The notes: generated by a model not told the origin, from the sequence alone. 64,000 nt of DNA from JAIYDJ01 sp031400505 (GCA_031400505.1 JANNPZ010000090.1:1-64000); one strand, 5' to 3'; shown: positions 25,934-34,813, numbered from the stretch's first letter. Numbers and translations are program-made.

Positions 25934-26830
25934 TCAGGCCTGAGCCATCTTCGCGACTTCCGCCGCGAAATCTTCGGTTGCTTTCTCGATACCTTCGCCC
26001 ACACCCATCCGGACAAACCCGGTGATGGCGACGCCGGCATCCTTGGCAGCCTGTTCGACCGTCACATCGGGGTTCATCACGAACATCTGTCCCAGCAGCG
26101 TGTTTTCGGCCAGAAACTTCTTCATCCGCCCCGGGATGATGTTGTTCTGGATGACTGCCTCGGGCTTCGGCTTGGCCGAGGCCGCGTTTTCTTCCAGCGC
26201 CTTCTGGGTCTGCACGGCCAACTCGCGCTCGACCACCGCCGGGTCAAGCTCGGCTTCGGACAGTGCCAGCGGGTTGGTCGCGGCCACATGCATGGCAACC
26301 TGCTTGGCAAAAACCTCGTTTGTCCCGGTCACCGCCACCAGAACTCCGATCCGCCCCAGACCATCGGCCACCGAGTTGTGGACATACATCGCCACATGCT
26401 CGCCCGATACCGACGCCATCCGGCGCAGGTTTAGGTTCTCGCCGATCGTCGCCACCGCTTCCTGCACCGCAACAGCCACAGTCGTCCCTGCCAGATCGGC
26501 AGCCTTCAATGCCTCGATATCCGCAGCCCCCAACGCCACCTGCGTGACCGACCCGACCAGCTTCTGGAAATCGGCGTTGCGCCCGACGAAATCGGTTTCC
26601 GAGTTGACCTCGACAGCAACACCGCGCCCACCAGCCACGGTCACGCCAACCAGCCCTTCGGCCGCCACACGATCCGCCTTCTTGGCGGCCTTGGCCAGAC
26701 CTTTGGTGCGCAGCCAATCCACGGCCGCCTCCATGTTGCCGTCGGTTTCGACCAAGGCCTTTTTGGCGTCCATCATGCCTGCGCCGGTGCTTTCGCGCAG
26801 TTCTTTCACCATCTGTGCGGTGACGGTCAT
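25934..26830 (-). CDS. tsf: Translation elongation factor Ts
   Basis: This 298-residue protein recycles EF-Tu by GDP/GTP exchange. It begins ITAQMVKELRESTGAGMMD, the N-terminal UBA-like module that contacts EF-Tu, followed by KKALVETDGNMEAAVDWLR. The core contains the EF-Ts motif VEVNSETDFVGRN. The length matches alphaproteobacterial EF-Ts. It lies 95 bases downstream of rpsB on the same strand, the universal order, and is followed by a clear terminator. Confidence 0.98.
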   Translation of the reverse strand: MTVTAQMVKELRESTGAGMMDAKKALVETDGNMEAAVDWLRTKGLAKAAKKADRVAAEGLVGVTVAGGRGVAVEVNSETDFVGRNADFQKLVGSVTQVALGAADIEALKAADLAGTTVAVAVQEAVATIGENLNLRRMASVSGEHVAMYVHNSVADGLGRIGVLVAVTGTNEVFAKQVAMHVAATNPLALSEAELDPAVVERELAVQTQKALEENAASAKPKPEAVIQNNIIPGRMKKFLAENTLLGQMFVMNPDVTVEQAAKDAGVAITGFVRMGVGEGIEKATEDFAAEVAKMAQA

Positions 26831-26925
26831 GTTATGCTCCTGTAATCGAATACCCCGGCGGGGCGTATCCCCACCGGGTAACAGTCCTGCGACAATCCTG
26901 CCGCAACTCTTGGACTATGCGCGGA

Positions 26926-27684
26926 TCATGCTTCGGCCAAAGCTTCTTCTTCGGGGGCGACATCCAGTGCGCCCAGATCGATCCCGGCAGCACCCATCTG
27001 CGCCGACATCCCGTCAAGAGCGGCCCGCGCCACCAGCTCGCAGTAAAGCCCGATCGCGCGGGCGGCATCGTCGTTGCCCGGGATCACATAATCCACACCC
27101 TTGGGCGAGCAGTTGGTATCCACCACACCCACCACCGGAATGCCCAGTTTCTGTGCTTCCAGAATAGCGAGGTTTTCCTTGCCCACGTCGATGATGAAGA
27201 TCAGGTCCGGCGTGCCGCCCATCTCGCGGATGCCGCCGAGGGACGCTTGCAGCTTGCCCTGCTCGCGTTCCATGTTGAGGCGTTCCTTCTTGGTCATGCC
27301 GTCGGCACCATTGGCCAAGAGCTCGTCGAACTGCTTGAGCCGCTGGATCGACTGGGAAACGGTCTTCCAGTTGGTCAGCGTGCCGCCCAACCAGCGGTGG
27401 TTCATATAGAACTGCGCGCAACGCTCGGCGGCTTCCGCGACCGGCTTTTGCGCCTGCCGCTTGGTGCCGACGAACAGGATGCGCCCGCCCTTGGCTACGG
27501 TATCGCGCACCACCTTCAATGCTGCATCCAGCATCGGCACGGTCTGCGTCAGATCGAGGATGTGAATGCCGTTACGATCACCGTAAATGTATTCTCCCAT
27601 CCGGGGGTTCCAGCGTGCGGTCTGGTGGCCGTAGTGTACGCCAGCTTCCAACAGCTGACGCATGGTGAACTCGGGAAGAGCCAT
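26926..27684 (-). CDS. rpsB: 30S ribosomal protein S2
   Basis: This 252-residue S2 begins ALPEFTMRQLLEAGVHYGHQ, the family's standard N-terminus, and contains RWNPRMGEYIYGDRNGIHI and VDTNCSPKGVDYVIPGNDD. The ATG at 27684 is chosen because AAGGAT lies about eight bases upstream and the frame's further upstream codons lack S2 similarity. The C-terminal tail is rich in Ala and Glu. It forms the rpsB-tsf operon. Confidence 0.97.
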   Translation of the reverse strand: MALPEFTMRQLLEAGVHYGHQTARWNPRMGEYIYGDRNGIHILDLTQTVPMLDAALKVVRDTVAKGGRILFVGTKRQAQKPVAEAAERCAQFYMNHRWLGGTLTNWKTVSQSIQRLKQFDELLANGADGMTKKERLNMEREQGKLQASLGGIREMGGTPDLIFIIDVGKENLAILEAQKLGIPVVGVVDTNCSPKGVDYVIPGNDDAARAIGLYCELVARAALDGMSAQMGAAGIDLGALDVAPEEEALAEA

Positions 27685-28047
27685 GCCCATATCCTTTTCC
27701 GGTTTGATCCTCGGTGGAGCCGTCTTCAGAGCCTGCGCCCCAACCGGCGGACAATCCGGGATTTCTCCCCGCATCGCCCAAGCCCCACCTGTGAAGTGCG
27801 CGGCCTTTACCCTGCCCAACGCCCCTTTGCAAGCCTCGATACATGACCTGCCTTCATCTCGGACAGGACGCACCATCAAATCCCGCATCATCTGCTCACA
27901 AATGTCCCACGGGCGTATGGGGGTGTGAAACCCCCATGGCACCATTTGCCCCATGCGCTTCGACTGATCCAGATCATGGACGTCGAACCGGCTCGCAGAT
28001 CATTATGCCCGAAGCAATGCTCAGCTAAACCGCAAAGGACCGAACCC
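27685..28047. promoter_or_regulatory. rpsB leader / divergent intergenic region with hairpin
   Basis: This 363-base stretch between rpsB and the BaeRF-like gene encodes no recognisable protein. It must hold the rpsB promoter (minus strand) and the promoter of the gene at 28048. A perfect 8-bp hairpin, ATGGGGGT (27917-27924) / ACCCCCAT (27930-27937), with a 5-base loop lies in it. The distance to rpsB leaves room for a structured leader of the kind by which S2 autoregulates in other bacteria, but I cannot show it here. Confidence 0.4.
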
Positions 28048-28446
28048 ATGCTTGCCGACAATGCCATCGTCGTCGTCGCCGACGGATCCTCTGCCCGCAT
28101 CTTCAAGAACACTGGCCACGGTTCGATCTCGCTCGAATTGCTGGAAACCGTCAACCCGCACAGTCTGACCCACGAGGCGGGGATGCCAGGCCATAGCCAG
28201 ACCGAACAAAGCCCGAAGGACCGGCACGAATCCTCGTTCATCGGCCAGCTGATGCACAAGTTGAACGCGCTGGCCCTTGCCCATGCCTTGCCGTCCGAAG
28301 TGGTGATCGTCGCAGACCCGCATTCGCTTGGCCATATGCGCCCGCTGTATCACCCGGAATTGCAGCGCCGCATCACCCGCGAGGTGCATAAAACCATGGT
28401 CAAGGCGTCGCAGCACGATCTGGCAGTGTCCCTGGCAAGACCGTGA
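28048..28446 (+). CDS. BaeRF/host-attachment-like protein
   Basis: This 132-residue protein resembles the small bacterial eRF1-like (BaeRF) family often annotated as host attachment protein: an N-terminal strand-loop VVVADGSSARIFKN, the central HESSFIGQLMHKLNALA and the C-terminal VIVADPHSLGHMRP followed by REVHKTMVK. The ATG at 28048 follows AAAGGA at good spacing. BaeRF proteins have been proposed, from sequence analysis, to act at the ribosome. The neighbour rpsB is divergent. Confidence 0.7.
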   Translation: MLADNAIVVVADGSSARIFKNTGHGSISLELLETVNPHSLTHEAGMPGHSQTEQSPKDRHESSFIGQLMHKLNALALAHALPSEVVIVADPHSLGHMRPLYHPELQRRITREVHKTMVKASQHDLAVSLARP

Positions 28447-28542
28447 CATCGCAAGGACAGTACCCGCCAGAACGGCCCTGATGGCGATAGCTGCCCTTTG
28501 ACACCCCTTGCAACGATGCCGCAGCTTTGTCATCACCCACCG

Positions 28543-29448
28543 ATGACCCCAACAACAACCAAACCCGACATCCTGTGCGTAGGCTCTGTCCTGTGGGACA
28601 TCATCGGCCGCACTCCCACAGCCATGCGCGCGGGTTCCGACGTGCCGGGCCGGATCACCCGCCTGCCAGGCGGGGTCGCGATGAACATCGCCATGACGCT
28701 GGCGCGCTTTGGCCAGCGCCCTGCCCTGCTGTCAGCCATCGGGCGCGACACCGAAGGGGATGAACTTGCCGCCGTCGCCGCGCGCATGGGCCTGATCACC
28801 GACTACCTCTACCGCTCCGACGATCTTCCGACCGACCGCTACATGGCGATCGAGGGGGCGGGCGGCCTGATTGCCGCGCTCGCCGATGCCCACTCGCTTG
28901 AGGCCGCCGGTGACAAGATCCTGCGCCCGCTGGCCGATGGCCGGCTCGGAGATACCCAATCCCCCTACCCCGGCCTGATTGCGCTTGACGGCAATCTGAC
29001 CGAGGCACTGCTGGCGAGCATGGCACAATCGCCGCTCTTTTCCGCTGCCGATCTGCGCGTGGCCCCAGCCAGCCCAGGCAAAGCCGAACGGTTGCTTCCG
29101 CTTCTGGCCCACCCCAAGGCCACGTTCTATGTCAACCTCGAAGAAGCGGGGCTTCTGGCCAAAACGCGGTTTTCCCATGCAGCCGACGCTGCGCAGGGCT
29201 TGCTCGATCGCGGCGCGGCGCGGGTGATTGTGACCAACGGCGGGCAGGCCTCGGCCGATGGCAGCAAGATTGCAGGCGTGATCACCGATCAACCGCCTTC
29301 CGTCATGGTCACCCGGGTGACCGGGGCCGGAGACACGTTCATGGCGGCCCATATCGTGGCTGAACGTCGGGGTGCCAACCGGACTGCTGCCCTGAATGCG
29401 GCCCTTCTCGCCGCCGCCGATTATGTCACCGGAGAAATTGGATCATGA
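28543..29448 (+). CDS. psuK: PfkB-family kinase, probable pseudouridine kinase
   Basis: This 301-residue sugar kinase has the PfkB signatures LPGGVAMNIAMTLARFG near the N-terminus and the C-terminal anion-hole and catalytic motif VTGAGDTFMAA. It overlaps psuG by 4 bases, so it most likely phosphorylates pseudouridine for the lyase encoded next, as in the standard PsuK-PsuG pathway of modified-nucleoside salvage. The ATG at 28543 fits the family N-terminus (DILCVGSVLWDI); the ribosome site is weak, and ATG codons at 28498 and 28516 are alternatives. Confidence 0.85.
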   Translation: MTPTTTKPDILCVGSVLWDIIGRTPTAMRAGSDVPGRITRLPGGVAMNIAMTLARFGQRPALLSAIGRDTEGDELAAVAARMGLITDYLYRSDDLPTDRYMAIEGAGGLIAALADAHSLEAAGDKILRPLADGRLGDTQSPYPGLIALDGNLTEALLASMAQSPLFSAADLRVAPASPGKAERLLPLLAHPKATFYVNLEEAGLLAKTRFSHAADAAQGLLDRGAARVIVTNGGQASADGSKIAGVITDQPPSVMVTRVTGAGDTFMAAHIVAERRGANRTAALNAALLAAADYVTGEIGS

Positions 29449-30356
29449 CGCCGCCCCTGCAATTCTCTGCCCAGGTCGCCGCCGCCCGCGCCGCAGGCAC
29501 GCCCGTCGTGGCCCTTGAATCCACCATCATCACGCATGGCATGCCCTGGCCGCAGAACGTCGAAACCGCTCGCGCGGTCGAGGCAGCGGTGCGCGCGGCC
29601 GGGGCCGAACCCGCCACCATCGCCGTGATGGATCACCACATCCATATCGGCCTCTCCGATGCGGAACTTGACCGGCTGGGTCAGGCGCAAAACGTGATGA
29701 AACTCAGTCGCGCCGACCTCGCTGTCTGTCTTGCCACTGGCAGGACCGGGGCTACCACTGTCGCTGCCACCATGATCTGCGCCCATCTGGCGGGCATCGC
29801 GGTTTTTGCCACAGGGGGCATCGGTGGCGTGCATCGCGGGGCCGAAACCAGCTTTGATGTTTCCGCGGATCTTCTGGAGCTGGCGCAAACGCCAGTCACT
29901 GTGGTGGCTGCTGGGGCCAAGGCAATTCTGGATCTGCCAAAAACACTGGAAGTCCTGGAATCCCATGGCGTGCCGGTGATTGCCTTTGGCCAGGACGACT
30001 TTCCCGCCTTCTGGTCGCGATCATCCGGCTTGAGGGCCCCGCTGCGACTGGACAGCGCCGCCCAGATCGCGGCATCGCACCTTATGCGAAGGGCATTGGG
30101 GCTTGCGGGTGGGCAATTGGTGGCCAATCCGATCCCCGCGCCGGCTGAAATCCCGCGCACCGAAATAGCCCCATTTATCGAGGCCGCTCTTGCAGATGCG
30201 CAAACCGCCGGCATCACTGCAAAATCCGTGACTCCTTATCTTTTGCAACGCCTGTTCGAGGCAACCGCCGGTCGATCCTTGACGGCCAACATCGCGCTGG
30301 TGCTGAACAACGCCACGCTTGCTGCCCGGATAGCAACCGAGATTGCGGCAGGCTAA
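29445..30356 (+). CDS. psuG: Pseudouridine-5'-phosphate glycosidase
   Basis: This 303-residue enzyme splits pseudouridine 5'-phosphate into uracil and ribose 5-phosphate. It begins with the family stretch VVALESTIITHGMPWPQN and contains KLSRADLAVCLATGRTGATT with the catalytic lysine, then VFATGGIGGVHRGAE. The length equals known PsuG. It starts at an ATGA overlap with the kinase. No dedicated nucleoside transporter is adjacent, so intracellular RNA turnover may be the source. Confidence 0.95.
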   Translation: MTPPLQFSAQVAAARAAGTPVVALESTIITHGMPWPQNVETARAVEAAVRAAGAEPATIAVMDHHIHIGLSDAELDRLGQAQNVMKLSRADLAVCLATGRTGATTVAATMICAHLAGIAVFATGGIGGVHRGAETSFDVSADLLELAQTPVTVVAAGAKAILDLPKTLEVLESHGVPVIAFGQDDFPAFWSRSSGLRAPLRLDSAAQIAASHLMRRALGLAGGQLVANPIPAPAEIPRTEIAPFIEAALADAQTAGITAKSVTPYLLQRLFEATAGRSLTANIALVLNNATLAARIATEIAAG

Positions 30357-30415
30357 ATTGCCGGTTGTCGGACTGTCGGCGCCCCACTAGCGTGGCTTTG
30401 AACACGGAGGACCTG

Positions 30416-31099
30416 ATGACTGATCTACCGCATCCCCGCCGCAAAACCGTCTTCGGCGCGCTGCGGGCCAGCTTTCTGACCGGCCTGATCGTGGTGCTGC
30501 CGGTCGGGCTGACCATTTACCTGATCTGGACGGTAATCGGCTGGATCGATGGCTGGATCCTGCCGCTGATCCCGGCCGCCTATCAGCCAGAGGCGCTGCT
30601 GCAGCGGTTCTTCGGCCCCGAGGCCAACTATCCGGTGCGCGGGGTGGGCGTGGTCGTGTTTCTGGTCTTTACGATCCTGATCGGCTGGATCGGCAAGGGC
30701 CTGATCGGGCGGTCGATGATTGGTTGGGGCGAGGCAGCCGTTGACCGCATGCCGATCATCCGCTCGATCTACACCGGCATCAAGCAGATCGCAGAAACGA
30801 TGTTCAACAAGACGGACGCCAGTTTCGACAAGACCTGTCTGGTCGAGTTTCCGCGCCCCGGCGTTTGGGCCTTGGGATTTGTTTCGTCCAAAGCCAAAGG
30901 TGAAATCGCAGCAAAGCTACCTGACGGCGACGACACGATATCCGTGTTCATCGGCCTTACGCCCTTCACCTCGGGCTTTCTGGTTTTCTTGCCGCGCAGC
31001 CAGGTTATCTTGCTGGATATGTCGATGGACGACGCCGCAAAGATGGTCGTGTCCGGCGGTTTGGTCTATCCAAACAGCAAGGACGTGCCCACCGTTTGA
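30416..31099 (+). CDS. DUF502 family membrane protein
   Basis: This 227-residue protein has two N-terminal membrane segments (FLTGLIVVLPVGLTIYLIW and a second near GVGVVVFLVFTILIGWIG), then a cytoplasmic beta-rich domain with the DUF502 features RMPIIRSIYTGIKQ, LVEFPRPGVWALGF and VFIGLTPFTSGFLVFLPR. The ATG at 30416 follows GGAGG. No function is established for the family. It converges on bdhA with a 3-base gap. Confidence 0.88.
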   Translation: MTDLPHPRRKTVFGALRASFLTGLIVVLPVGLTIYLIWTVIGWIDGWILPLIPAAYQPEALLQRFFGPEANYPVRGVGVVVFLVFTILIGWIGKGLIGRSMIGWGEAAVDRMPIIRSIYTGIKQIAETMFNKTDASFDKTCLVEFPRPGVWALGFVSSKAKGEIAAKLPDGDDTISVFIGLTPFTSGFLVFLPRSQVILLDMSMDDAAKMVVSGGLVYPNSKDVPTV

Positions 31100-31102
31100 C
31101 GA

Positions 31103-31876
31103 CTACAGCGCCGTCCAGCCGCCATCGAGTGAAATCGTGGTGCCGGTGATCTGATCTGCCGCAGCCGAGCACAAGAACACCACAGTGCCGCCCAGCTGTT
31201 CGACGGTCCCAAACTGACGAGAGGGCTGGCGCACAAGCATCACGTTCCTGATTACCTCGTCGCGCGTCATGTTGTGCGTCTTCATCTGGTCCGGGATCTG
31301 CGCCTCAACCATCGAGGTCAGAACATAGCCCGGGCAGAGGGCATTGCAGGTGATCCCCATGCCGGCCACTTCCAGTGCCGTCACTTTTGACAGACCGACA
31401 ACGCCATGTTTTGCCGCGACATAGGCCGATTTGAAAGGACTGGCGGTCAGACCATGCGCCGAGGCGATGTTAACCACCCGCCCCCAGCCGCGCGCCTTCA
31501 TGTACGGCAGCGCGGCAGCCGTGGTGTGAAAGGCCGATGACAGGTTGATTGCAAGGATTTGGTTCCATTTTTCGGTCGGAAACGCATCGATCAGGGCCAC
31601 ATGCTGAACGCCCGCATTGTTGACCAGGATATCACAGCCGCCCGCCCGTTCGATCAAAGCGCGGCAGGCATCGCCGTCCGACATGTCGGCAGCAATATAG
31701 CGCACCAGCACCGAATGGTCCGCTGCGATTCGCGCTGCCAGCGCGTGATCCTCGGGACGATCCGAAAAGCTGTTCAGAACAACGCTTGCCCCTGCCCGGG
31801 CCAACTCTTCGGCGATCCCCAGCCCGATCCCGGAATTCGATCCTGTGACGACGGCAGTTTTTCCCGCAAGGCTCAT
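31103..31876 (-). CDS. bdhA: 3-hydroxybutyrate dehydrogenase (short-chain dehydrogenase)
   Basis: This 257-residue classical SDR has the NAD motif TGSNSGIGLGIAEEL, the NNAG motif in ILVNNAGVQHVA, and the catalytic Ser-Tyr-Lys set with YVAAKHG. The D-3-hydroxybutyrate dehydrogenase subgroup shows in IASAHGLTASPFKSAYVAAK and CPGYVLTSMVEAQIPDQ. It would oxidise 3-hydroxybutyrate to acetoacetate in polyhydroxybutyrate turnover. The ATG at 31876 gives the usual short SDR lead (MSLAGKTAVVTG). Confidence 0.92.
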   Translation of the reverse strand: MSLAGKTAVVTGSNSGIGLGIAEELARAGASVVLNSFSDRPEDHALAARIAADHSVLVRYIAADMSDGDACRALIERAGGCDILVNNAGVQHVALIDAFPTEKWNQILAINLSSAFHTTAAALPYMKARGWGRVVNIASAHGLTASPFKSAYVAAKHGVVGLSKVTALEVAGMGITCNALCPGYVLTSMVEAQIPDQMKTHNMTRDEVIRNVMLVRQPSRQFGTVEQLGGTVVFLCSAAADQITGTTISLDGGWTAL

Positions 31877-31978
31877 GACAACAACTCCTGTTTTCCACCC
31901 GCCCAGCATAAAGTGTTGCAATGCTATGCGACAGATGGGGCACCCGAACTTGGATACTGCATTGCGGCAAATCGAACC

Positions 31979-32007
31979 AAAAAAAACGCCAGCACAAGGC
32001 TGGCGTT
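31979..32007 (-). terminator. Strong intrinsic terminator
   Basis: On the minus strand AACGCCAGC (32007-31999) pairs perfectly with GCTGGCGTT (31993-31985) around a 5-base loop and runs straight into eight T residues (the last two shared with the stem edge). The plus strand has no T-run on its side, so the direction is clear. It would also shield bdhA from upstream transcription. Confidence 0.85.
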
Positions 32008-32053
32008 AAGTTATGAGGCAGGTTTCATACAGGCAAGAAACCTATCGAGCAGT
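31979..32053 (-). ncRNA. Candidate small RNA, about 75 nt
   Basis: No protein gene on the minus strand precedes the strong terminator at 31979-32007, yet a good promoter lies just upstream on that strand (32060-32088). The predicted transcript starts near 32053. It forms a first hairpin AGGTTTC (32043-32037) / GAAACCT (32026-32020) with a 10-base loop. It then ends with the terminator hairpin AACGCCAGC / GCTGGCGTT followed by eight U residues. The layout of promoter, stem-loop, short single-stranded linker and Rho-independent terminator is that of a trans-acting, Hfq-type small RNA, and hfq is present in the window. I do not recognise it as a named RNA. Confidence 0.6.
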
Positions 32054-32059
32054 AAAACT

Positions 32060-32088
32060 TGTATACGCTGCCTTGCGGGCCAGTCCAA
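32060..32088 (-). promoter_or_regulatory. Candidate sigma-70 promoter of the small RNA
   Basis: Read on the minus strand: -35 TTGGAC (32088-32083), exactly 17 bases of spacer and -10 TATACA (32065-32060). The expected start point is near 32053. It faces away from the binding-protein gene at 32167. Confidence 0.6.
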
Positions 32089-32166
32089 GTTAAAAGTTTG
32101 AAAAGGTTCACAAGACGCCTTAGGCTTGTGTCCAACTAGTGCTGGGGCGCGGGAGTTTTCGACGAA

Positions 32167-33981
32167 ATGTGCATGTTTTCATTCAAGCCGAAGAGCATCG
32201 TCGGGGCAGTTTTCGCCTTTGTCCTGGCCAGTATTCCAGCGGCATCAGAACCGGCACGCGGTATAGCTATGTATGGCCAGCCCGGCCTTACACCTGATTT
32301 TGTGTCCTTGCCCTATGCCAACCCTGACGCACCCAAAGGCGGACGGATCGTGTTCGGGGTGGCAGGGGGATTTGACTCGCTCAACCCATTCATCCTGAAA
32401 GGTGTATCACCAGCCGGGGTTGCACAATTGACGGTCGAGACGCTGATGGGCCGATCTTATGACGAGCCATTCACGCTCTATGGTCTTCTGGCCGAATCGG
32501 TCAGCACCGACGCGGCGCGCAGCTATGCCGAGTTTACCCTGCGCGAGGGCGCAAGATTTTCGAACGGCACTCCCGTCACGGTGCAAGACGTGATCTGGTC
32601 GTTCGAGAAACTGGGCCTGGAAGGCACACCGCGCTATGCCGGCGCCTGGAAAAAGATCGCCACGTCTGAAGTGACCGGACCACGTTCGGTCAAGTTCACC
32701 TTCAACGCCGCAGACCGCGAGTTGCCGCTGATCCTTGGCCTTCGACCCATCTTGTCGCAAGCAGATTGGGAAGGCCGCGACTTTGCCGAAACCACGTTGA
32801 CGCCGATTGTGGGCTCCGGTCCCTATCTGGTGGATCAGGTCGAACCGGGCAAGTTCATCACCTACAGACGCAATCCCGACTGGTGGGGGCGCGATCTGCC
32901 ATTCAACCGTGGGCTGCACAATTTCGACGAGGTCCGCTATGACTTCTTCGGCGATCCTGGCGTGATGTTCGAAGCCTTCAAAGCCGGTGTGATCACAAGC
33001 TACCGCGAGACGAACCCCGCGAAATGGCTGAGCATCTATGACTTTCCGGCAATTGCATCTGGTGCGATCGTGCAATCGGAAATCCGCCATGGGCGACCGT
33101 CCGGGATCGAAGGCTTTGTGTTCAATTCCAGACGCCCGATGTTCGCAGATTGGCGCGTTCGGCAGGCCCTGATCGATGTTTTCGATTTCGAGGCCGTGAA
33201 CGGCACGCTGAACGCCGGTGCCTTGCCGCGCATCCAAAGCTATTTTTCCAACTCTGAACTCGGCGCACCAGTGGGCTTGCCGGCAACCGGGCCGGTTCTG
33301 GACTTGCTGATGCCCTACAAGGATCAACTGCTGCCCGGCGCGATCGACGGCTATTCCCTGCCGGTGTCGGATGGTACGCAAACCAACCGCACCAACCTGC
33401 GGGCTGCGATTGCGCTGCTGCAAGAGGCCGGATTGACGGTGCAGGACGGCGTGCTGCGCAATCCTGACGGCACGCCCTTTGCGTTTGAAATCCTGCTGGC
33501 CAATGGCATGTCCGACATGCTGGCCGCCGCCAATATCTATGCCGAGGCGCTGCGCCGTCTGGGGGTCGAGGTGACAGTGACCACGATTGATGCCGCACAG
33601 TTGAATGAACGGACCAAGGTCTATGATTTCGACATGACCTATTATGTGCGCAGCTTGTCGCTGTCACCGGGAAACGAGCAGTTGCTGTACTGGGGTTCGG
33701 CCGGCATCGATGCACCGGGCACCGGAAACTGGATGGGGATGAATTCACCCGCCGCCGAAGCGATGATCACGAAAATGTTGTCCGTCACTTCGCGGGACGA
33801 ATTCATACCGGCAGTGCAGGCACTTGACCGTATTCTGATCACAGGGCGCTATGTTGTGCCGATCTGGTTTTCTGACATTGCGCGGCTTGCTCATGTCAAC
33901 AGCTTGCGTTTTCCAGACAGATTGCCTCTATATGGTGACTGGTTGGGCTTTCAACCCGAAGTGTGGTGGGCGCAGGAGTAG
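32167..33981 (+). CDS. Extracellular solute-binding protein, family 5 (YejA-like), orphan
   Basis: This 604-residue periplasmic protein has a Sec signal (KSIVGAVFAFVLASIPAASE) and the YejA-like lead HGIAMYG-type sequence (RGIAMYGQPGLTPDF), then YANPDAPKGGRIVFG, VTVQDVIWSFEKLG and FVFNSRRPMFADWRVRQAL. YejA-type proteins bind peptides or peptide-like compounds for an ABC importer, but no permease or ATPase gene is adjacent. It must either share a transporter encoded elsewhere or act as a sensor. ATG codons at 32167 and 32173 are both possible starts. Confidence 0.9.
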   Translation: MCMFSFKPKSIVGAVFAFVLASIPAASEPARGIAMYGQPGLTPDFVSLPYANPDAPKGGRIVFGVAGGFDSLNPFILKGVSPAGVAQLTVETLMGRSYDEPFTLYGLLAESVSTDAARSYAEFTLREGARFSNGTPVTVQDVIWSFEKLGLEGTPRYAGAWKKIATSEVTGPRSVKFTFNAADRELPLILGLRPILSQADWEGRDFAETTLTPIVGSGPYLVDQVEPGKFITYRRNPDWWGRDLPFNRGLHNFDEVRYDFFGDPGVMFEAFKAGVITSYRETNPAKWLSIYDFPAIASGAIVQSEIRHGRPSGIEGFVFNSRRPMFADWRVRQALIDVFDFEAVNGTLNAGALPRIQSYFSNSELGAPVGLPATGPVLDLLMPYKDQLLPGAIDGYSLPVSDGTQTNRTNLRAAIALLQEAGLTVQDGVLRNPDGTPFAFEILLANGMSDMLAAANIYAEALRRLGVEVTVTTIDAAQLNERTKVYDFDMTYYVRSLSLSPGNEQLLYWGSAGIDAPGTGNWMGMNSPAAEAMITKMLSVTSRDEFIPAVQALDRILITGRYVVPIWFSDIARLAHVNSLRFPDRLPLYGDWLGFQPEVWWAQE

Positions 33982-33984
33982 CGA

Positions 33985-34098
33985 ATGAAGGCGGCATGTC
34001 TGTGGCTGTGTCTGATGCTTTGCGCCTGCAACACGGTTGCAGGTGCAGGACGCGACATCACGGATGGGGCAAATGCCGTCAGCGGATGGTTCAGGTAG
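33985..34098 (+). CDS. Entericidin-like small lipoprotein
   Basis: A 37-residue product starts three bases after the binding-protein stop. It has a short hydrophobic signal (CLWLCLMLCAC) with a lipobox ending LCAC at Cys15, followed by NTVAGAGRDITDGANAV. This matches the entericidin EcnA/EcnB pattern (ACNTxxGxGxDI). It should be a lipid-anchored envelope peptide. Entericidins have been linked to stress-induced lysis in enterobacteria; whether that applies here is unknown. Confidence 0.82.
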   Translation: MKAACLWLCLMLCACNTVAGAGRDITDGANAVSGWFR

Positions 34099-34174
34099 CG
34101 CCCGTCCCGGCTTTTGCATCGGTTGACGTAGACCTGCACCTGTTTCACATAAACCCATCACCATTGGGGCCGTC

Positions 34175-34813
34175 ATGATCCACCTTGATATCTTTTCCGA
34201 TCCGGTTTGCCCGTGGTGCTATATCGGCAAGGCGCATCTTGACCGCGCCCTGTCAAAACGCCCCGACCATCCGTTCGCGATCGAATGGCACCCTTTCCAG
34301 TTGAACCCCGATATGCCGCGCGCCGGAGTGGATCGCGCCGGATATCTGGAACAGAAATTTGGCGGTCCCGCCAAGGCCGCCGCAATCTATGCCCGCGTCG
34401 CGCAGGCCGCGGTCGAGGCCGGGGTGGACATCGACTTTGCCGCGATAAAGCGGATGCCGAACACGCTGGATGCGCATCGTCTGTGTCATTGGGCGCGGCT
34501 GGAGGGACGGCAGACGGCAGTTAAGTCAGCGTTGATGCAAGCTTTCTTTCGGGATGGCCGCGACATCGGCGACACACCGACACTGGTTTCGATTGCGGGT
34601 ACCGCTGGTATGGACCGGGCCATGGTTGCGCGCCTGATGGCATCGGATGCCGACCGTGATGACATCATCGCACGCGATCAGGATGCCCGCACCAAAGGCG
34701 TCACTGCGGTTCCGACCTTTCTGATCGCACGGCAATATGTGGTGCAAGGCGCGCAGCCACCCGAAATGTGGAATCAGGTGATCGAGGAACTGCTCGCACC
34801 GCCACAGCCCTGA
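34175..34813 (+). CDS. DsbA-family oxidoreductase, FrnE-like
   Basis: This 212-residue protein has the thioredoxin-type active site CPWC in FSDPVCPWCYIGKAHLDRA and the FrnE-like middle section KRMPNTLDAHRLCHWA and FFRDGRDIGD, ending with the cis-proline loop GVTAVPTFLIA. There is no signal peptide, so it acts in the cytoplasm as a disulfide oxidoreductase or isomerase. FrnE in Deinococcus is linked to oxidative stress tolerance. It stands alone between the entericidin-like gene and an exporter. Confidence 0.9.
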   Translation: MIHLDIFSDPVCPWCYIGKAHLDRALSKRPDHPFAIEWHPFQLNPDMPRAGVDRAGYLEQKFGGPAKAAAIYARVAQAAVEAGVDIDFAAIKRMPNTLDAHRLCHWARLEGRQTAVKSALMQAFFRDGRDIGDTPTLVSIAGTAGMDRAMVARLMASDADRDDIIARDQDARTKGVTAVPTFLIARQYVVQGAQPPEMWNQVIEELLAPPQP

